A DNA stretch of 48,715 bases, from contig WQSZ01000002.1 of the NCBI GenBank assembly GCA_009787645.1, forward strand, positions 1 through 48,715. Direction: 5' to 3'. Below the pieces are notes generated by a model. It made no database searches. It saw nothing but the letters and a program-made list of their open reading frames with translations, and had not been told where the DNA came from. Made by a program: the position numbers and the translations under genes. This DNA comes from Candidatus Fibrimonadales bacterium (lineage in GTDB: Bacteria > Fibrobacterota > Fibrobacteria > Fibrobacterales > Fibrobacteraceae). Below are positions 10,135 to 18,767 of the stretch, one piece after another (within the stretch, counting starts at the first letter, position 1; every line of letters starts with the position of its first letter).

Positions 10135-11154
10135 ATGACTGCTACGGTTCTTCCAAAACTTATAATGACAGGGCTTGACCATAAAAGCGCAAGTCTTGAC
10201 ATTAGAGAACAATTTGCGCTCACAAAAGAAAAAACACGGCAAATTCTCGCTGCCATTAAAGAAAACAATGTTGTTGGCGGTTGCGTAATTGTGTCAACAT
10301 GCAACAGAACAGAATTGTACGCTTCCGTTTTGAACGGCAATGTTTTTGAACCGACAAAAATATTATGCAATCTTCTTGGCAAAAATATTTTCGATTTCAA
10401 AGATTCTTTTACCGAAAGAGTTGGCAATTTGGCTATGGAACATCTCTGCCGTGTAGCTTCCGGACTTGACTCGCAGATTTTGGGAGACGCTCAGATAATC
10501 ACACAAGTTCGGGAAGCATTGGAATTATCTCGTGCGCAAAACTGCACGGATAGCTATATGGAAACTATGTCCAGGTTGGCAATTCAGGCGGCTAAAGCTA
10601 TAAAAACCAATGTTGTGTTTAAATCGCCTGGGGCAGATTCCGTGCCAGGCAAAGCTGTGGATAAATTAAAAACGCTTTGCAAACTGGCAGGCAAAAACGC
10701 CGTTGTTATAGGCAATGGGTGGATGGGAAGGCTTGTTGCGAAATTGCTAATTGATGAAAATGCAAACGTGACGGTTACCCTGCGGGAACACAAAAAAGGA
10801 TTTGTGCAAATTCCTGACGGGGCAAATGCGATAAGCTATAATGAGAGGTATAAAGCGATTGAACAGGCAGATATGGTAATCAGCGCAACAACAAGCCCTC
10901 ATTTTACGCTTTGCCATAAAGAACTGACCGGTTTAACACAGCAGCCTAGTATCATTATGGATTTGGCCGTTCCCAGAGATGTTGAGCCTTCTGTTAAGGA
11001 AATTCCAGGTATTGCGTTATTGACTATAGATGATATATCAGACGAAAACCGCAGCCTGAGCGCTGAAAGTATTTTGATGATAGACAATATTATAGAAGAG
11101 CATATCAAAAAATATTATCACTGGCTTGAGTTTAAGAGAGTAAATGCCGCATGA
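10135..11154 (+). CDS. hemA: Glutamyl-tRNA reductase
   Basis: GLDHKSASLDIREQFAL, STCNRTELYA, SGLDSQILGDAQI, VIGNGWMGRL. Confidence 0.95.
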   Translation: MTATVLPKLIMTGLDHKSASLDIREQFALTKEKTRQILAAIKENNVVGGCVIVSTCNRTELYASVLNGNVFEPTKILCNLLGKNIFDFKDSFTERVGNLAMEHLCRVASGLDSQILGDAQIITQVREALELSRAQNCTDSYMETMSRLAIQAAKAIKTNVVFKSPGADSVPGKAVDKLKTLCKLAGKNAVVIGNGWMGRLVAKLLIDENANVTVTLREHKKGFVQIPDGANAISYNERYKAIEQADMVISATTSPHFTLCHKELTGLTQQPSIIMDLAVPRDVEPSVKEIPGIALLTIDDISDENRSLSAESILMIDNIIEEHIKKYYHWLEFKRVNAA

Positions 11155-11609
11155 AAACATTTTTTCCGCTTTTTATAGACATGAACGGCAGGCGTGTGCT
11201 GGTGGTAGGCGGTGGGAAAGTAGCAGAGCGGCGGATAAAAATTCTGATTGGCTTTGGAGCTGAAATCACAGTAATTTCACCAAGTGTTACCGAATACATA
11301 GAAAATGCAGCTTCAATGAATAGCATCCGCTTGATTAAGCGAAAATATAAAAAAGGCGATGTAGGCAGCTTGATTCCATTTCTAGTTATAGCCGCTACCG
11401 ATGAACGACAGGCAAACCACGAAGCTATGGCAGAAGCAAAAGAATTGAATATCAACGTATCGGTGGCAGATTGCCATGAAGAATGTTCGTGCTATTTTCC
11501 TGCCATTGCAGATAGCGATGCTTATATCACGGGACTTGTATCAAAAAACGGCAAGCACGCAGGCGTAAAAGAAATGATAAAAAAAATAAGAGAGGTTCTA
11601 AGCCAATGA
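11151..11609 (+). CDS. Precorrin-2 dehydrogenase / sirohydrochlorin ferrochelatase (siroheme synthesis)
   Basis: FFPLFIDMNGRRVLVVGGGKVAERR...; ATDERQAN; overlaps hemA stop. Confidence 0.9.
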   Translation: MKTFFPLFIDMNGRRVLVVGGGKVAERRIKILIGFGAEITVISPSVTEYIENAASMNSIRLIKRKYKKGDVGSLIPFLVIAATDERQANHEAMAEAKELNINVSVADCHEECSCYFPAIADSDAYITGLVSKNGKHAGVKEMIKKIREVLSQ

Positions 11610-11733
11610 ACAGAACGCATAATTTTTGAACTACCTGCAGGTGGGAAAAGGGGAAGCCTCCCCTTCGCTACAACCGCCCAGCGAACATCACGGCGAAATA
11701 AATTACTATATTAACGCAAAGAGAGGTAACACT

Positions 11734-12003
11734 ATGGCAACAGCGACAATGGAACCGAAAACAGCGGTAATGGCAAGCGAGACGGAGATAGATGTTCGGC
11801 AAGAAACGTTATTAGACGAAATAGAGATTAACCATCGCTTGAGTAAAAGCCTTGAACAATTCAAAAGAGGTGAAACCATGACTTTAGACGAAATGGAAAA
11901 ACGCACAACGGAAAGGCTAAGAAGCAAATATGGCATTAAAAAGATAGCTTGGCATAGGCACAAAGTATGTAATAAATGGAATGAGGCGTATATTGCTAGG
12001 TAA
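11734..12003 (+). CDS. Antitoxin-like protein of a degraded ParDE/RelBE-type module
   Basis: ATG at 11734 with GAGAGG upstream; followed by a truncated ParE-like reading frame. Confidence 0.5.
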   Translation: MATATMEPKTAVMASETEIDVRQETLLDEIEINHRLSKSLEQFKRGETMTLDEMEKRTTERLRSKYGIKKIAWHRHKVCNKWNEAYIAR

Positions 12004-12112
12004 ATTCCGCTACCAAATTTATTACACAGAGCTGGAAGATCATATTGAAATAGCAGGCATTCTGCACACAAGTCGTGGAGTAGAATTTGCGGATATATAT
12101 AACCCAAAATAA
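11948..12112 (+). pseudogene. ParE/RelE-type toxin remnant (C-terminal part only)
   Basis: Hand-translated frame not in the ORF track: LGIGTKYVINGMRRILLGKFRYQIYYTELEDHIEIAGILHTSRGVEFADIYNPK*. Matches the C-terminal ParE pattern; N-terminal half absent. Confidence 0.65.
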
Positions 12113-12504
12113 GAGCAAAACATTTTTCTACCTTCCTCCCTTATGCACACTTTCACCCTCCAAAGCAACCAACAGCCCCCAGCAACGGCTCGATTTTGCG
12201 ATGTAACAAATTTGTCATCGCCAACGAGCCCGTGTTTGTTATGCTAGCGAAGCAAGCGTAACAAACCGCCCATAGCGAAGTGAAACGGAGCAATATGTGA
12301 TAAAAAAAGAATTTGCACCACAGTGGTGCGAACCTTGCCAAGCCTTGTATTCCCCTGAATGTTTGGCAAAGGGCAAAAAAATAGGGAAAAAGAAGAATTA
12401 AATGCCTTATTTTTCCACAATTTCACCAAGCAGGAGCTCCCCAAATGGAGAAAACGCCAAAATCAGCAAAATGGCTCTTCCCAAAACGGAGAAAGCAACC
12501 GTAA

Positions 12505-12524
12505 GGGCTGAAAATTTTCAGCCC
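12505..12524. repeat. 20-bp perfect palindrome GGGCTGAAAATTTTCAGCCC
   Basis: Read directly from sequence; intergenic. Confidence 0.9.
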
Positions 12525-12663
12525 CAACCAAGAAACTCAGCAAACCCTGCAAATCCTAAAGGCATTCCGCTTTGCGTTGCAAAGCTCCCTCTCCATAGCC
12601 TGCGCTAGCTCGGCTACTAGGTTCAGACAATGAGAAGTTTCTATATTGCAACAGAGGTGTATT

Positions 12664-12906
12664 ATGCTAGCAGTTCAAGGCGTTTATGATGGCGTGGCTA
12701 TTAAGCCAAAAGAGGCAATTCCTTTCAACGAGGAATATGATGTTGTTATCACTTTTTTAAAACCCAAAGAAAAAAAAGCCATAGAGCATGATGATATTGC
12801 CGAAAGACTTGCAATAGCAGAATCTCTGTTTGGAATTTTGCCACAAACAATAACCGATGAAGAAGTTAGAGAAGAAAGGTTGAAAAGATATGAATGCAAT
12901 TATTGA
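12664..12906 (+). CDS. VapB-like antitoxin
   Basis: MLAVQGVYDGVAIKPKEAIPFNEEYDVVITFL; overlaps the downstream PIN-domain gene. Confidence 0.75.
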   Translation: MLAVQGVYDGVAIKPKEAIPFNEEYDVVITFLKPKEKKAIEHDDIAERLAIAESLFGILPQTITDEEVREERLKRYECNY

Positions 12907-13309
12907 TACAAACATAATCATTGATGCCATTACCGCAAGAGAACCGTTTAAAGAAAATGCTCAAAAGGTAATTCGTTCTGTTTCCAAAAGGGAATTTAAA
13001 GGAGCGATTACCGCCAGCACAATTACCGATATTTATTATATTGCAAATAAATTCTTCAAAGACAAAGAAAAAACTATAAATGAAATAAAAAAATTATTTA
13101 TTCTTTTTGATGTAATCGCCGTTACGAAAGAAGACTGCTTAAAAGCATTTGAAACTAAAATCCCAGATTACGAAGATTCTTTGCTTTCTATTTGCGCATT
13201 CAAATGGAATGCTGATTTCATAATAACACGCAATCCAGAGGATTTTTCAAATTCCGTTATCTCTATAATTTCGCCGAAAGATTTTTTGATTAAAGTAGCC
13301 ATCAACTAA
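12890..13309 (+). CDS. PIN-domain toxin (VapC-like)
   Basis: NAIIDTNIIIDAI...; C-terminal acidic ILS/ICAFKWNADFIITRNPEDF. Confidence 0.85.
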   Translation: MNAIIDTNIIIDAITAREPFKENAQKVIRSVSKREFKGAITASTITDIYYIANKFFKDKEKTINEIKKLFILFDVIAVTKEDCLKAFETKIPDYEDSLLSICAFKWNADFIITRNPEDFSNSVISIISPKDFLIKVAIN

Positions 13310-13730
13310 CCACCACCTCCAACCCCTGCTCGCTAACCTCACCTCCGGCAACGCCAAATGCCTTCAACGCAGGGGGGTCGTCCGCAAGCGTTAGAATTAG
13401 ATAACTCGCTTTGCTATCGTAAGCCAAACGGATATCCTCTTCGGAAAGCCTTGCTGGAGTTGCGGGATGTGAATGAAAATTGCCAAGCGGAACAATGCCG
13501 TTTGCTCTCATATCCTTAACCGCCGTCAACTGCTCTCTCGGATCTATGGAAAAATGCTCAGGGCTGCTGTCTGGGTTAGACAAAAGATAAACCTTCTCAA
13601 CGATTTTAACATCGCCATCGTTCTTTCCGGCTATCAATCCGCACGCCTCGTTGGGTAAGCCCTTTCTGGCGTGGGCTACTATCGCCTCATAATCTGTTTG
13701 CTTCATGCGGACGGTTATCATAATTTGCAT
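13302..13730 (-). CDS. JAMM/MPN metalloprotease (Mec+/HcyD/QbsD-like)
   Basis: ACGLIAG; NFHSHPATPARLSEEDIRLAYD (HxH-x7-10-S-x2-D type motif). Confidence 0.88.
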   Translation of the reverse strand: MQIMITVRMKQTDYEAIVAHARKGLPNEACGLIAGKNDGDVKIVEKVYLLSNPDSSPEHFSIDPREQLTAVKDMRANGIVPLGNFHSHPATPARLSEEDIRLAYDSKASYLILTLADDPPALKAFGVAGGEVSEQGLEVVVS

Positions 13731-14518
13731 GCCGCCTGCTCATAGTCAAAAGGCTTCAGTATTGAAGGATTATCTCCGCATACGGCACAGCTTGAAACTT
13801 TCGGAAGCTTGACTTTGCGAAAATCCATTTTCAGAGCATCGTAGGTCAAGAGGAATCCTGTAAGCAAATCACCCTTGCCTATAATGTACTTTATAGCCTC
13901 CATCGCCTGCAAAGAACCAATCACGCCACCCATCGCTCCGATTACCCCTGCCTGCCTGCAGGTGGGAACTGCCTCAGGAGGAGGAGGCTCGCGGAAAACG
14001 CAGCGATAGCACGGGCCTTTGCCTGGCACATAAGTCATCAACTGACCCTTGAAGCGGATTATTCCCGCATGGGAAAAAGGTTTTTTCGCCAGAACGCACG
14101 CATCGTTTATCAGAAACTTAGCAGGAAAGTTATCGGTTCCGTCAAGGATAAAATCGTAACCTGCGATTAAATCCATTATATTGCTCGCTTCAACAAACTC
14201 GTGATATGTGTTAACCGTTATATGCGGATTTACAGCGTTCATCGTTTCCTGAGCGGAAAGCACCTTTGCCTTGCCAACATCAGGCGTAGTGTGGATAATC
14301 TGTCGCTGAAGATTTGAAAGATCAACATTATCCGCATCCACAATGCCAATAGTGCCAACCCCTGCAGCCGCAAGATACAGAGCAGCAGGTGCGCCAAGAC
14401 CGCCTGCGCCTATAATCAGCACCTTGGCATCTATAATTTTTTTCTGCCCCTTTGCGCCAACCTCAGAGAGTATTATATGGCGAGAGTAGCGTTCCATTTG
14501 CTCGTTTGAAAGTAACAT
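13718..14518 (-). CDS. E1-like adenylyltransferase (ThiF/MoeB/HcyF-like)
   Basis: RYSRHIILSEVGAKGQKKI, GAGGLGAPAALYLAAAGVGTIGIVDADNVDLSNLQRQI, CxxC zinc motifs. Confidence 0.93.
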   Translation of the reverse strand: MLLSNEQMERYSRHIILSEVGAKGQKKIIDAKVLIIGAGGLGAPAALYLAAAGVGTIGIVDADNVDLSNLQRQIIHTTPDVGKAKVLSAQETMNAVNPHITVNTYHEFVEASNIMDLIAGYDFILDGTDNFPAKFLINDACVLAKKPFSHAGIIRFKGQLMTYVPGKGPCYRCVFREPPPPEAVPTCRQAGVIGAMGGVIGSLQAMEAIKYIIGKGDLLTGFLLTYDALKMDFRKVKLPKVSSCAVCGDNPSILKPFDYEQAACKL

Positions 14519-14727
14519 TAGCGCTGCCCTCCACCCATAAAGTACAAGAACTCAATGCTATCGCCTTCTTTCAGCACAGTCTCTTCAAAAGTGCCGCTTG
14601 CTATGAATTCGTCGTTTACGGATACGGTGACATACATCGGCGTTTCCACCTTCTCCAGTTCTATAAGTTTTGCCACGGTTAACCCGTCAGCATACTCTTT
14701 GACATTTCCTGTTACAGTCAGTTTCAT
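14518..14727 (-). CDS. ThiS/MoaD-like sulfur carrier protein with C-terminal extension (...FLYFMGGGQR)
   Basis: Beta-grasp carrier-like sequence; its stop overlaps the E1 start (TAATG). Confidence 0.85.
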   Translation of the reverse strand: MKLTVTGNVKEYADGLTVAKLIELEKVETPMYVTVSVNDEFIASGTFEETVLKEGDSIEFLYFMGGGQR

Positions 14728-14981
14728 GTTTGATCCTCCAAAGTTATTTTTCGCACAATCAAGTTGTAAGTGCCGTCTTCGTTATCTATCAATTTGAGAA
14801 TTTGATGCCCTTCTTCCTTGATGCTGCGAGGAACATTCTGCACCGGTTCGCCATCGTTTAAGCGAATGGACAAAACTTTCCCATCATCAAGTTCTTCCAA
14901 TGCGACTTTTGCTTTCACAAAAGTCATCGGGCAAACCACATCGGTAATATCCGCTGTTTCATCAATAGTATAGTCAGCCAT
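14724..14981 (-). CDS. TusA/SirA-like sulfurtransferase
   Basis: DVVCPMTFVKAKVALEELDDGKVLSIRLNDGEPVQNVPRSIKEEGH; single Cys-Pro motif. Confidence 0.88.
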   Translation of the reverse strand: MADYTIDETADITDVVCPMTFVKAKVALEELDDGKVLSIRLNDGEPVQNVPRSIKEEGHQILKLIDNEDGTYNLIVRKITLEDQT

Positions 14982-17115
14982 TGTAAGCTACCTCCATTTC
15001 CTTTTTAAAATTGTCCCAACCGGAACGATCTATAGCCACACGGAATCGCTCGCTTGGCTTTGCATATTTGGCAAAGAAATTCAGAGCGGCATCAGTAACC
15101 CTGAACAGAACTTCCTTGCTGTGTATAATAGGCAAAAACTGCTCGCCTTTGGCAATCAGGTTGCCAAATGTTCCGCCAAAAGAGAGAATGTATCCTGATT
15201 CTCCTTTCCACGCATTAAAGGGGCAAGATTTTACGCAACGTCCGCAGTTATTGCATTTGGATTTATCAAGCGCAAGCCCGTCTTTGGTTTTGGTAATTGC
15301 GCCTTCACGGCAAGCCTTTGTGCACACTCCGCATAATGTGCAGCTTTCCTTAACCAACTCAATGCTATAACCGCCTTTTATGCCGAGATCGTTTTCCTCC
15401 GCTTTGAGGCAGTTGTTCATGCAGCCGGTAATTCCGAATTTGAATTTATGAGGCAGCTCTCGCCCAAAATAACGATCGGAAATTTCCACAGCCAAAGAAT
15501 AAGTATCTATGCAACCAGATGGGCATATTGCGTTGCCCTGGCAAGCAGTCACAGTACGCACTCTCGGGCCGCAAACCCCTGTATTCACGCCGTTCGCTTC
15601 CAGTTCGGCTTTTACCGCTTCCACATCCGCCAGCTTGATGAATGGAATTTCCACCCCTTGCCGTGAAGTTAGGTGAATATTCCCGTTCCCATACTTTTTG
15701 CCGATTTCAGCAATAGCTACCAACTGCTCTGTGGTTAAGTTTCCACCCACCACTTTGAGCCTCAGTGAAAAATGATTCTTCTGCACTTGCCGCATAAAAC
15801 CGCCGTTTTTCAGTGCCTTGTAATCCACTGGGCCTTTGTGTTGGCTAACGCTGTTGCCGCTCTTTTTACCAACCGCTTCAACAACTCCGCAAGCAGCAGT
15901 TGAATGGCTAAGTCTGTCTATCAGAATCAATTCGCCAAGCGTTTTGTGCAAACGGAACTCGTCTAATACCGTGGGTTCGGTCATCACTATTTCGCAGCGG
16001 ATTATTTCGTTTTTCGCAGCGGAGTTCACAGAAATGAGATTCCCGTTATTGACATCTACTTTATGGCAAATTTTTGAGACAATCGCAGATATTAGTCTTG
16101 TGCCAATTTTTATCCAATATTCTTTGCCTGGGCTAAGGCTGTTATTATCCATCCACAGCAATGTAGCTTCAAATTCCTTGGCTATTTTCAGTTCCGCATT
16201 TTGCATCAGCACACAGCCTCTGGACACATCAACTTCTCGGTCAAATTGAATGGTTACAGGTTTGCCTGCGGTAGCGGTTTCAACCGAAACATCTGCATCG
16301 TAAATGGATTTTACAACGACTTTTTCTCCGCTTGGCAAAGCGATGAGAGTATCGTTTAGCGACACCATTCCAGATTCTATTTGCCCTTGAAAACCTCTAA
16401 AAGTGTGGTCTGGGCGGCAAACTCGCTGCACAGGCATATAGAAACCTTGCTCAGGCTCGCTTCCGCTTATATCAACCATTTCCAAATAAGAAAGCAAAAC
16501 AGGACCGCCATACCAAGGCATATTTTTACTGGAGATAGTTACATTGTCTCCCTCTGTAGCTGAAACAGGAATTATAATAATATTCCCCAATTTCAATTCG
16601 TCTGCCAATTTTTCAATTTCTTTTGCTATACTCTCAAAACGCTCTTTGCTATAAGAAGCCAAATCCATTTTATTTACTGCAAACGCAAAATAACGTATGC
16701 CCATAAGTGAACAAATCCGTGCGTGGCGGCGTGTTTGAGACAAAACGCCTTGCGTGGCATCCACCAGAATTATAGACAAGTCGGCAAAAGAAGCACCTAC
16801 TGCCATATTACGAGTATATTCCTCGTGCCCTGGAGTGTCTGCCACTATAAAACTGCGTTGCTCGGTGGTAAAATAACGATATGCTACATCTATGGTAATG
16901 CCTTGCTCACGTTCCGCCATCAAGCCGTCCAAAAGAAGCGAGTAGTCAATTTTTCCGCTGCGGGAACCAACCTGGCTATCCAAAATCAAAGCCTGTTCCT
17001 GGTCTGCATATAGCAGTTTTGAGCTATACAAAATATGCCCGATTAAGGTTGATTTGCCATCGTCCACGCTACCGCAAGCGATGAATTTCAAAAGTCCGTT
17101 TTTTACATTATCCAT
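14974..17115 (-). CDS. Fusion: sulfate adenylyltransferase large subunit (CysN GTPase) + siroheme/4Fe-4S sulfite reductase-like module with ferredoxin domain
   Basis: N-term GSVDDGKSTLIGHIL, EREQGITIDVAYRYF, DTPGHEEYTRNM, NKMDL. C-term TACQGNAICPSGC...GITGCMNNCLKAEENDLG plus CTLCGVCTKAC and CNNCGRCVKSCPF. Confidence 0.93.
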   Translation of the reverse strand: MDNVKNGLLKFIACGSVDDGKSTLIGHILYSSKLLYADQEQALILDSQVGSRSGKIDYSLLLDGLMAEREQGITIDVAYRYFTTEQRSFIVADTPGHEEYTRNMAVGASFADLSIILVDATQGVLSQTRRHARICSLMGIRYFAFAVNKMDLASYSKERFESIAKEIEKLADELKLGNIIIIPVSATEGDNVTISSKNMPWYGGPVLLSYLEMVDISGSEPEQGFYMPVQRVCRPDHTFRGFQGQIESGMVSLNDTLIALPSGEKVVVKSIYDADVSVETATAGKPVTIQFDREVDVSRGCVLMQNAELKIAKEFEATLLWMDNNSLSPGKEYWIKIGTRLISAIVSKICHKVDVNNGNLISVNSAAKNEIIRCEIVMTEPTVLDEFRLHKTLGELILIDRLSHSTAACGVVEAVGKKSGNSVSQHKGPVDYKALKNGGFMRQVQKNHFSLRLKVVGGNLTTEQLVAIAEIGKKYGNGNIHLTSRQGVEIPFIKLADVEAVKAELEANGVNTGVCGPRVRTVTACQGNAICPSGCIDTYSLAVEISDRYFGRELPHKFKFGITGCMNNCLKAEENDLGIKGGYSIELVKESCTLCGVCTKACREGAITKTKDGLALDKSKCNNCGRCVKSCPFNAWKGESGYILSFGGTFGNLIAKGEQFLPIIHSKEVLFRVTDAALNFFAKYAKPSERFRVAIDRSGWDNFKKEMEVAYNG

Positions 17116-18011
17116 TAGAAATATCCCTCCCGCTTGCGACGTTCCATGCTGCCTGCCGCCTCCTTGTCTATCACACGGCTGGTGCGCTCGGATGTAGCGG
17201 CTCCCAAAATTTCATCAATCACCGTTTCAAGCGTATCTGCTTCCGATTCCACGCCACCTGTAAGAGGATAACAGCCAAGAGTGCGGAAGCGTACTTTTTT
17301 AATTTCCGGTTTTTCGCCCGGCAAAAGACGCATACGCTCATCGTCCACCATAATGATATTCTCATTGCGAAATACCACCGGGCGTGGGGCCGCAAAATAT
17401 AGCGGCACAATGGGAATATTCTCACTGCTTATATACTGCCAAATATCTTTTTCCGTCCAGTTGGAAATCGGGAAAACCCGAATACTCTCGCCTTTGTTGA
17501 TTTTAGTGTTGTAAAGTTTCCACATTTCCGGTCGCTGATTCTTTGGATCCCATGCGTGATGAACGTTGCGAAAGGAAAAAATTCTCTCTTTGGCACGGGA
17601 CTTCTCCTCGTCTCTGCGCCCACCGCCAAAAGCCGCCGTGAAGCCGTATTTTGAAAGCGCATCTTTAAGCGCCTGTGTTTTCATAATGTCCGTATAAGCC
17701 GCATCGTGGTCAAAGGGGTTTATTCCCTGCGCAATAGCCTCCTCATTGCGGTGAACCAGCATATTAATTCCCAATTCCTGAGCCACTCTGTCTCGGAAGG
17801 CAATCATCTCACGGAATTTCCAGCTTGTATCTATATGCAAAAAGGGAAAAGGAGGCTTCTCCGGGTAAAAAGCTTTCATAGCTATATGAAGCATAACCGA
17901 ACTATCTTTGCCAATGGAATACAGCATAACCGGCTTTTCACACTCGGCAGCCACTTCCCGAAAGATATAAATCGCTTCGGCTTCCAATTCTTTTAAATGA
18001 GTAAATGACAT
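17115..18011 (-). CDS. cysD: Sulfate adenylyltransferase small subunit
   Basis: [62 protein letters not shown]-terminal [10 protein letters not shown]. Start at 18011 preferred over 18053. Confidence 0.95.
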   Translation of the reverse strand: MSFTHLKELEAEAIYIFREVAAECEKPVMLYSIGKDSSVMLHIAMKAFYPEKPPFPFLHIDTSWKFREMIAFRDRVAQELGINMLVHRNEEAIAQGINPFDHDAAYTDIMKTQALKDALSKYGFTAAFGGGRRDEEKSRAKERIFSFRNVHHAWDPKNQRPEMWKLYNTKINKGESIRVFPISNWTEKDIWQYISSENIPIVPLYFAAPRPVVFRNENIIMVDDERMRLLPGEKPEIKKVRFRTLGCYPLTGGVESEADTLETVIDEILGAATSERTSRVIDKEAAGSMERRKREGYF

Positions 18012-18084
18012 TACTTCTCTCTTTGCCTCTATTGTGGTTGATACGCCTAACACACATTAAACATACCTATTTACTATGTATTAA

Positions 18085-18113
18085 AATATAGAAAATTATT
18101 TTGGGTTTGTCAA
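18085..18113 (-). promoter_or_regulatory. Sigma-70-type promoter for cysD operon (TTGACA-N17-TATATT)
   Basis: Reverse complement reads TTGACAAACCCAAAATAATTTTCTATATT. Confidence 0.8.
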
Positions 18114-18139
18114 GGGGAGAAGTTTCTCTTAATTTATTC

Positions 18140-18156
18140 TGGCACGATTTTTGCAT
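18140..18156 (+). promoter_or_regulatory. Sigma-54 (-24/-12) promoter, TGGCACGATTTTTGCA
   Basis: Matches TGGCAC-N5-TTGCA; 28 nt from TGGCAC to the MotE-like ATG. Confidence 0.88.
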
Positions 18157-18167
18157 CTCTACCCGAT

Positions 18168-18767
18168 ATGGATATTAGGGCAAAAGATTTGATTGGCGTA
18201 GGCATTGCTTCATTGTTGCTTTTTCCTATAGTTTTCTTTGCCATTTTACTGGCAACAGGGACTGCAAAGTTGGAAGTTGGCGGCATGGATGAGGCAACCA
18301 AGAAGAAAATAGCGGGTTATTTGGAAAGGAGTACCCCCGAACAACAGGCTCAGGACCATGAGCAGAGCAAGCTTTTTGAGGCAAATCGTGAGTTAGAAGC
18401 TCGATTGGAGGAAGAAAAACGCCTCCTTCAAGAGGAAGCGGCCCGTTTGGAGCTTTTGAAGCTGGAAGTTAGCCAGAATTTGGCGCAAATCAACCGGAAT
18501 AGAGAAGAAATAGATAAGAGGGTAGGGGAGTCGCAGGTGCTTTCAGACCTAAAAGTTGAGGAACTTGCGCAAATATTTGCGGGCATGAAACCCCTTGAGG
18601 CTGCCCCAATTTTAATGAATTTGGACGATGTGTCCATTGCACGTATAATAAAAAGAGTTCCTGATACTAGAGTACAAGGCAAGCTTTTGGCTGCCATAGG
18701 AGCTTTAAACACTAAAAAAGCATCAGCCGTAACAAAAATTTTAGGCTGGAAGGAGAAAGGGCTATGA
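18168..18767 (+). CDS. MotE-like flagellar protein (TM + coiled coil + MgtE-N-like domain)
   Basis: N-terminal TM, EARLEEEKRLL coiled coil, LAQIFAGMKPLEAAPILMNLDDVSIARIIKRV; flagellar context. Confidence 0.75.
   Translation: MDIRAKDLIGVGIASLLLFPIVFFAILLATGTAKLEVGGMDEATKKKIAGYLERSTPEQQAQDHEQSKLFEANRELEARLEEEKRLLQEEAARLELLKLEVSQNLAQINRNREEIDKRVGESQVLSDLKVEELAQIFAGMKPLEAAPILMNLDDVSIARIIKRVPDTRVQGKLLAAIGALNTKKASAVTKILGWKEKGL

Noticed and set aside
12236-12300. Integron attC-like site in the TA spacer
   Set aside because: GTTATGC/GCGTAAC only loosely resemble GTTRRRY/RYYYAAC and no integron integrase is present; kept only as generic hairpins.
11634-13970. Shared CCTGCAGGTGGGAA at about 11634 and 13956
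   Set aside because: A single 14-mer match is expected by chance in a window of this size, and the second copy encodes the normal PTCRQAG segment of the E1-like protein.
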